Positions 59,038 to 64,000 of a DNA stretch of 64,000 nt are shown piece by piece. The notes beneath the pieces were generated by a model. It was not told the DNA's origin and searched no databases. It saw nothing but the letters and a program-made list of their open reading frames with translations. This DNA is from Diogma glabrata (Eukaryota > Arthropoda > Insecta > Diptera > Cylindrotomidae). The stretch lies in contig OY856186.1 in NCBI GenBank assembly GCA_963693315.1, positions 375,271,328-375,335,327 of the forward strand, written 5' to 3'. The position numbers and the translations under genes were made by a program. Within the stretch, counting starts at the first letter, position 1. Each line of letters begins with the position of its first letter.

Positions 59038-61849
59038 TTAATACAAATGAGCATTATTATCATAAGCCCGCAAGTAATTTTTAACTAATTTTAATTTGCT
59101 GAAACTCCTCTCACACGAAGCCACTAATACGCAAATAGTCATAAATAACTTTAGTGCGACCGTAAGATTTGGAAGAAATTCTAAAAAATCCCATTCTACG
59201 ATGAATTTCAAAAAGTCTAGGTACACCCAGCTAGAAACTGTAATATTGGCCGCTTTTAAATGCCTCCTTACCCTTTGTAGCTCTATGAGGAGTTCTGTTG
59301 CCAATACCGCATCATAAAAACCAGTAAATTTTGATACCGATAATTTTAACTTTTCACTGTTCGCCAAAAGCTAAGTGTTTGTCTGCACAACCTCGAACAA
59401 TGAAGCTAAATCTTGAACTGAATTCAGTCTAGTTCGGAGTTCAACACTGAATCGGTCAAGACATTCCAACACGTCCTTTTTAAGTTGAGCTCTCAGTGTC
59501 AGTCCAACATCAGGTGCAAACTCACCACCCGTTCGTTTTTTGCGTTTTTATGACGAATTCGGCTTTCCATTGGAATGTCATAGTCCTCCGATTTTTTCGC
59601 AGCAAGATCTATTGCCTCTTCTACAATGAGACTTCGTTATGAATTGACTCTATTTTTGTAGCTAATTGAACAATATTCAAGCCCGTGCTTTGCAATCCAA
59701 TCTGAGCACAGATATTATTTCTCTTAGAATATCATTCCAAAACAAAAGATAGCAAAGAAACGAAAAATCACATGCTGCATTTATAAGGTTCTGTGCAGCG
59801 CCTCTAGTGTCTACATTTTCTTGTTGATCACTTAACTTCTCAATTTCAGCCACAATCCCATCAAAGTTTTCGGCCAATACTTTTACTGCAGCATAATGAG
59901 CACTCCAATGCGCTGTTAAGCGTATTTTAACAGTTGCTTTGTTGTGTTTAGCAAGTACTTCCCAGCGGCTAGTCGAAGCAGAAAAACGTGTAAAAATGGC
60001 TTCCACTGACGAGTGTTGGCCGTATAAATTAATTGAATGATCTTTGCAGCCCACAAAAATTGCTTTGTTATTTTTTGCTTTAATAACAGCTTGCACTTCT
60101 CCATGTATACTACTCATAACAGCTGCATTATCATAACCTTTGGGAGCGACAATTCATAACATCTATACCATCATTTTCAAGATTTTACACTGAAAAAAAC
60201 ATTTCCTATTTCCAATCGAAATGCAGTTGTCTCAACTTCACCGTGCGGGCAGATATGGCGAATCGAAATACGAGATTGATTCAACAACCGTACAATGATA
60301 AGCCGATGCAGTTGAGACAATCACATGAAATATTTATGTGAAAATAAAATATAGTTCAATAAATCTCAAATACTTAAATTTTAAAATGAAAAATTCATGA
60401 TATAAGGCCAAAGAAATATGTTTTCATGGAAATAGTTATTAACTTTATTCAAGTACTGTTATATTGGATAGCACTTTATATTTTAATTACACCTCATTCT
60501 GTTATCAGGAAAATGTTACTGAGTACTGAGTAGTTGTCCCAATCACGGTGAAATTGTTTGTAAATATCTTTTCTTTGCATGAATAATAAACTGCCATCTT
60601 CAAGATGAGGTTATCATTACTTCAATTTTTTTTTCAGTGTAAGAATTTTATCGCTTAAATCAGCGGCTTTTTTCCACGTAAAGGAAAAAATCCAAGGAAT
60701 ACTTCCTTGATTTCCACTTTACTACCATCAATTTTCACATAACGAATCACTTCTGACACTTGATCAATATGTGAAATGTCAGGTGTGCTATCAAACATAA
60801 TTTCAAAATATTTAACCGATTTAATTTCGTTGACAAGCTTAAACTTTACGTGGATCGCTAAAACATTTATGAACTCATTTTGTATATCTGGTGACAAATA
60901 TAATACTTTTGGTGATTTACCATCCTCCAAATTCAAAATGTGTTCTTTTAACACTACAACATACTTTGACAATAGTTTGGTTAGTTCTAAGAAATTGCCT
61001 TTATTTGAAGAACTTTGTCCTTTATCATGTCCATGAAATGCTGGGTTTTGTTTAGATAAAAACAAAGTTATATCCAATAATCTTGATAAAAGATGTTTCC
61101 ACTTCTGTTTTTTATTATATATTAATTGCAAGGCTGCGTCTCGTATCGTTTTATGAATTTTTAACCTCATTTCCAAAGTTTTCCACTTTTCAAAATTCTC
61201 CAGATGTTCATTTGAAGTTTCATGCTCGGCCACTTTGGGATTTAGTTTCCACCGCTTCTGATATCCAGTAGTAAATGTTGATTTTGTATTATTATTATTG
61301 GTGACAGCAAATACACGACAACAGAAGCAATACAGTTCGCAAGTTATTATTTACAGGAGAATAAACAATCCATGGCCGTAGAATTTTTTCACCATTATTC
61401 ATCATTTTATGAAACCATTCTTTAGAAAGATGGCGAACATCACCTTTTATGTCTAACCCGTGTCTAGATACAGTAACAAACGACCCTTCTCTATTTTGAA
61501 AATGTTCACTTTCTTTTTTTATGATTTCAATGCGAACATTACCAGAGACGAGTATATTCCAATGTGATACATCTCTTAAGTCCTGAAGAGATTCACCCAT
61601 GCAAATACTGTCTTCGATAGTAGAAGCATTAGCAGCATTATCACTGTCATTTTCATTATTCCTTTCTAATTCGTCATCATAGGTTATCATTATTAATTCT
61701 GTATTGTCGCTGTTACTTTCCGAAGATGAGCCAATATTCTCTGAAACATTCGTTGCATCAACGTGATAATCAGTTTCTTTTGATGAACCTTGGATATCAT
61801 CGGGTTTTGTAACATATTTATAGATTTGGTCTTTCTCTGCTGGAACCAA
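59038..61849 (-). pseudogene. hAT transposase remnant (zinc finger MYM-type protein 1-like)
   Basis: From high to low coordinates: an acidic N-terminus, then a TTF-type zinc-finger region (DVSHWNILV, HGLDIKGDVRHLSKEWF, RPWIVYSP) with a frameshift before YCFCC near 61310. Next comes a DUF4371-type region (HETSNEHLENFEKW near 61220, YFEIMFDSTPDISH near 60800). A nested MITE interrupts it at 60640-60187, after which homology resumes with MSSIHGEVQAVIKAKN and HSINLYGQHSS. The hAT dimerisation motif VASCERSFSKLKLVKNYLR (about 59120-59060) ends it. Frameshifts and stops near 59670 and 59370 make it non-functional. hAT enzymes cut and paste DNA with 8-bp duplications. Confidence 0.9.
60187..60640. 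mobile_element. MITE nested inside the hAT transposase
   Basis: The ends ACACTGAAAAAAA and TTTTTTTTTCAGTGT are terminal inverted repeats. The flanks AAGATTTT and AAGAATTTT are an 8-bp target duplication with one indel, so it is probably itself hAT-type. CAGTTGTCTCAACTTC and GCAGTTGAGACAA form a further internal inverted pair. It breaks the transposase frame. Confidence 0.85.
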
Positions 61850-62159
61850 CTTTTTCTTTAAAAAGTATGAACTCCTCGTGGCATATTTATTTTTTGGGAT
61901 ATTTGCTAAACGAAATCTAAAAAAATATTTTTAATTATAGTATAGGTATCAGCAAAGCATTAATTCTAAATATATTTGTAGGATACATAATAGGTACATA
62001 GTTCATAATAAGTACACTGTGTTAATGACTAAATACACCGCCAAGAAAATTAATTTATTTAAATTTCCTTGTAACAACTTATATTAAATAATATTTGATA
62101 AAATGGAATATACAAATCACAGCCTAATATTATAAGGAACTATTTAAAAAAATATAAGT

Positions 62160-62515
62160 ATGAAATCCTAAAAGATATTTTATATAAAGAATTGAAACCA
62201 AAATTAAATATCCAATTAGAATCATGCTCAATAATTTACAAAATTGAATGTGATTTTTGTGAAAAATTTTACATCGGGAAAACCGGAAAATGTTTTAAAG
62301 ACTGATTTAAGGAATACCTGCCTAAGAAGAAAAATAAACAAAATTTAAAGTTTATTTTTGCAAACCATTTACATAGATAATAACAATTGCTACACCACTT
62401 TTAAAAAAAAATTGAAGGCTTTACATTTATGTAGCCAAGGATCTTTAAAAGAATCACTTGATGAGTTTGAAATTTCCAAGGGAATTACAAACCCAACAAA
62501 ATGTAATTTTAAATG
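62160..62515 (+). pseudogene. Penelope-like element, GIY-YIG endonuclease fragment
   Basis: Frames read SIIYKIECDFCEKFYIGKTG followed by KCFKD (62228-62305), the GIY-YIG core with its Cys pair. After a stop and a shift, FANHL or HLIDNNNCYTTFKKKLKALH is followed by EFEISKGITNP, the terminal part of Penelope proteins. Multiple stops. It lies inside the hAT element and was therefore probably inserted after it or captured by it. Confidence 0.8.
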
Positions 62516-63237
62516 ATAAACTTTCATTTAATTCAAATATATAAATATGTAAAACTGAAAACAAACAGTATGAGTATGTATCTACCTATAAAAATTTGCA
62601 AAACTGCAGTAATTGCATAACTGCCATTTTATTCTACAGTAATTATTTTTGTGTCCATTGAAAAACGATCTATTTCAATTTATTCTTTGAGTTTCAAGAT
62701 AAAGGAAAAAAAATTATTTTAAGATCATTTACAAACACGGTAATTTGATTGTTTGTTAGTTTCCTTAGGTGTTTGCAATTAATTTGTTTGAAATGTAAAA
62801 CATATATTAGGTAGTAAGGTTAAGCGGATATTTTAGAAATAATTTTGGAATAGAGACATTGTAACTCAAGGGTGCCACCCTATCGACAAAGGGTGCCACA
62901 TTATCGACGTAAACCACTTTTCCTATACATTATTCAGCATATGTGTTTTCAGACCTGGTCATTAAATAATCATGCTTGCATACTAAATAATATATCGTAA
63001 AAAACGGTCAATATGGTATCTATAGGAATATTCAAAGCTATTGAGTAATTGTGGTGAAGGGATTCAATGCTCAACATGTTAATTCGATTAATATTGTTAA
63101 AATTTTATTTCACGTAATAACTCAAAAATTTTAGAAAGTAGAATAGATTCTTTTTGAACCAATAACACATTTATAGGACACATTTATAAGTTATCACAAT
63201 TTATAAATTAAAATTATATGGATAACCTGGTTAAAAT
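62516..63237. other. Non-coding stretch inside the hAT element
   Basis: No gene recognised. GGGTGCCACCCTATCGAC and a related GGGTGCCACATTATCGAC at 62870-62907 form a two-copy short repeat. Confidence 0.45.
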
Positions 63238-64000
63238 GGTTTCTAAGTGATTTATCGTTGAAAACATGTGATGGTTTGTTTAAGTTTTTTACGTTCGGGT
63301 GTCACCCCAAAACGGTTTCGAAGTGATTTATCGTTGAAAACATTGTGATGGTTTATTTATGTTTTTTACGTTCGGGTGTCACCCCAAAACGGTTTCGAAG
63401 TGATTTATCATTGAAAACATTGTGATGGTTTGTTTAAGTTGTTTACGTTCGGGTGTCACCCCAAAACGGTTTCGAAGTGATTTATCGTTGAAAACATTGT
63501 GATGGTTTGTTTATGTTTTTTACGTTCGGGTGTCACCCCAAAACGGTTTCGAAGTGATTTATCGTTGAAAACATGTGATGGTTTGTTTAAGTTTTTTACG
63601 TTCGGGTGTCACCTCAAAACGGTTTCGAAGTGATTTATCGTTGAAAACATGTGATGGTTTGTTTAAGTTTTTTACGTTCGGGTGTCACCCCAAAACGGTT
63701 TCGAAGTGATTTATCGTTGAAAACATTGTGATGGTTTGTTTATGTTTTTTACGTTCGGGTGTCACCCCAAAACGGTTTCGAAGTGATTTATCATTGAAAA
63801 CATTGTGATGGTTTGTTTAAGTTGTTTAAGTTGTTTACGTTCGGGTGTCACCCCAAAACGGTTTCGAAGTGATTTATCGTTGAAAACATTGTGATGGTTT
63901 GTTTATGTTTTTTACGTTCGGGTGTCACCCCAAAACGGTTTCGAAGTGATTTATCATTGAAAACATTGTGATGGTTTGTTTAAGTTGTTTACGTTCGGGT
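63238..64000 (+). repeat. 76-77 bp satellite array, about 10 units, open at the window edge
   Basis: GGTTTC(G/T)AAGTGATTTATC begins units at 63238, 63314, 63391, 63468, 63545, 63621, 63697, 63774, 63860 and 63937. One unit is 86 bp because of a 9-bp internal duplication (TTTAAGTTG). Units contain TTACGTTCGGGTGTCACCCC. Three variants (A: CATGTG with TTAAGTTTTTTACG; B: TTATCATTG with TTAAGTTGTTTACG; C: CATTGTG with TTATGTTTTTTACG) occur in the order A C B C A A C B C B. Very high identity between units. Confidence 0.97.

Larger units (their letters stand above)
58927..64000 (-). mobile_element. hAT element (ZMYM1-like transposase), right end outside the window
   Basis: Left terminus CAGTGGCGTAGCATGGGTGG followed by CACCCGGGGCGG, a terminal sequence typical of a widespread hAT group. 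It interrupts a MITE exactly at this point. The transposase remnant reads on the minus strand from ~61849 to 59038, so the terminus at 58927 is the 3' end and the 5' end lies beyond 64000. Within the element are a nested MITE (60187-60640), a Penelope fragment (62160-62515) and a satellite array (63238-64000). Confidence 0.8.

Noticed and set aside
59096..61271. Plus-strand open frames in the hAT region
   Set aside because: Antisense to the hAT transposase remnant.
63238..64000. CRISPR array
   Set aside because: Units are directly adjacent 76-77 bp repeats without unique spacers, in a eukaryotic genome next to a hAT transposase.

Overview
This window looks like a piece of an AT-rich insect nuclear genome. 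The evidence is a U2 snRNA gene, short spliceosomal introns of 54-59 bp, conserved animal genes (replication factor C subunit 2; a glycogen-targeting subunit of protein phosphatase 1) and the usual insect mix of transposons: Jockey-like LINEs, Ty3/gypsy LTR elements, hAT, Helitron, Penelope-like pieces and many foldback MITEs. The order of insect cannot be fixed by reading alone. No bacterial operon, CRISPR array or tRNA gene was seen.

Host genes, left to right. (1) A PP1 glycogen-targeting regulatory subunit on + with coding exons 9883-10023 and 15055-16722, split by a 5 kb intron that holds a decayed LINE with a hAT-type MITE nested in its endonuclease. (2) A single-exon 107-codon gene of unknown function at 23493-23816, lying between two long inverted repeats. 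(3) A U2 snRNA gene at 47612-47800, with a decayed U2-like copy 4.4 kb upstream that keeps the same 21-bp promoter element. (4) A spliced Myb/SANT-like gene on - (50261-51226, at least four exons), recovered by joining exons; its first exon is not resolved. (5) RFC2 at 54510-55588, two exons with a 59-bp intron.

Mobile and repetitive DNA fills most of the rest. 1-9300 holds TIR elements, a near-perfect 123-bp-arm palindrome and a 560-bp duplicated block. 17977-20624 is an internally deleted gypsy element on -. 25214-26474 is a foldback element built of ~155-bp tandem units. 34863-39720 is an LTR-like direct-repeat pair around an integrase fragment and a 112-bp tandem array. 44506-44995 is a hairpin with 195-bp arms and one mismatch, beside a solo LTR (45077-45715). 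46000-46800 is a LINE fragment and 49032-49797 a Helitron 3' end. From 58927 to the right edge lies a hAT (ZMYM1-like) element inserted into a MITE, carrying its own nested MITE, a Penelope fragment and a 76-77 bp satellite that runs off the window.

No clearly new biological system was found. The most useful leads are the near-perfect long hairpin, the inverted-repeat-bounded orphan ORF, the snRNA-like locus at 43242, the hidden Myb-like gene, and the nested insertion whose missing half can be predicted outside the window.
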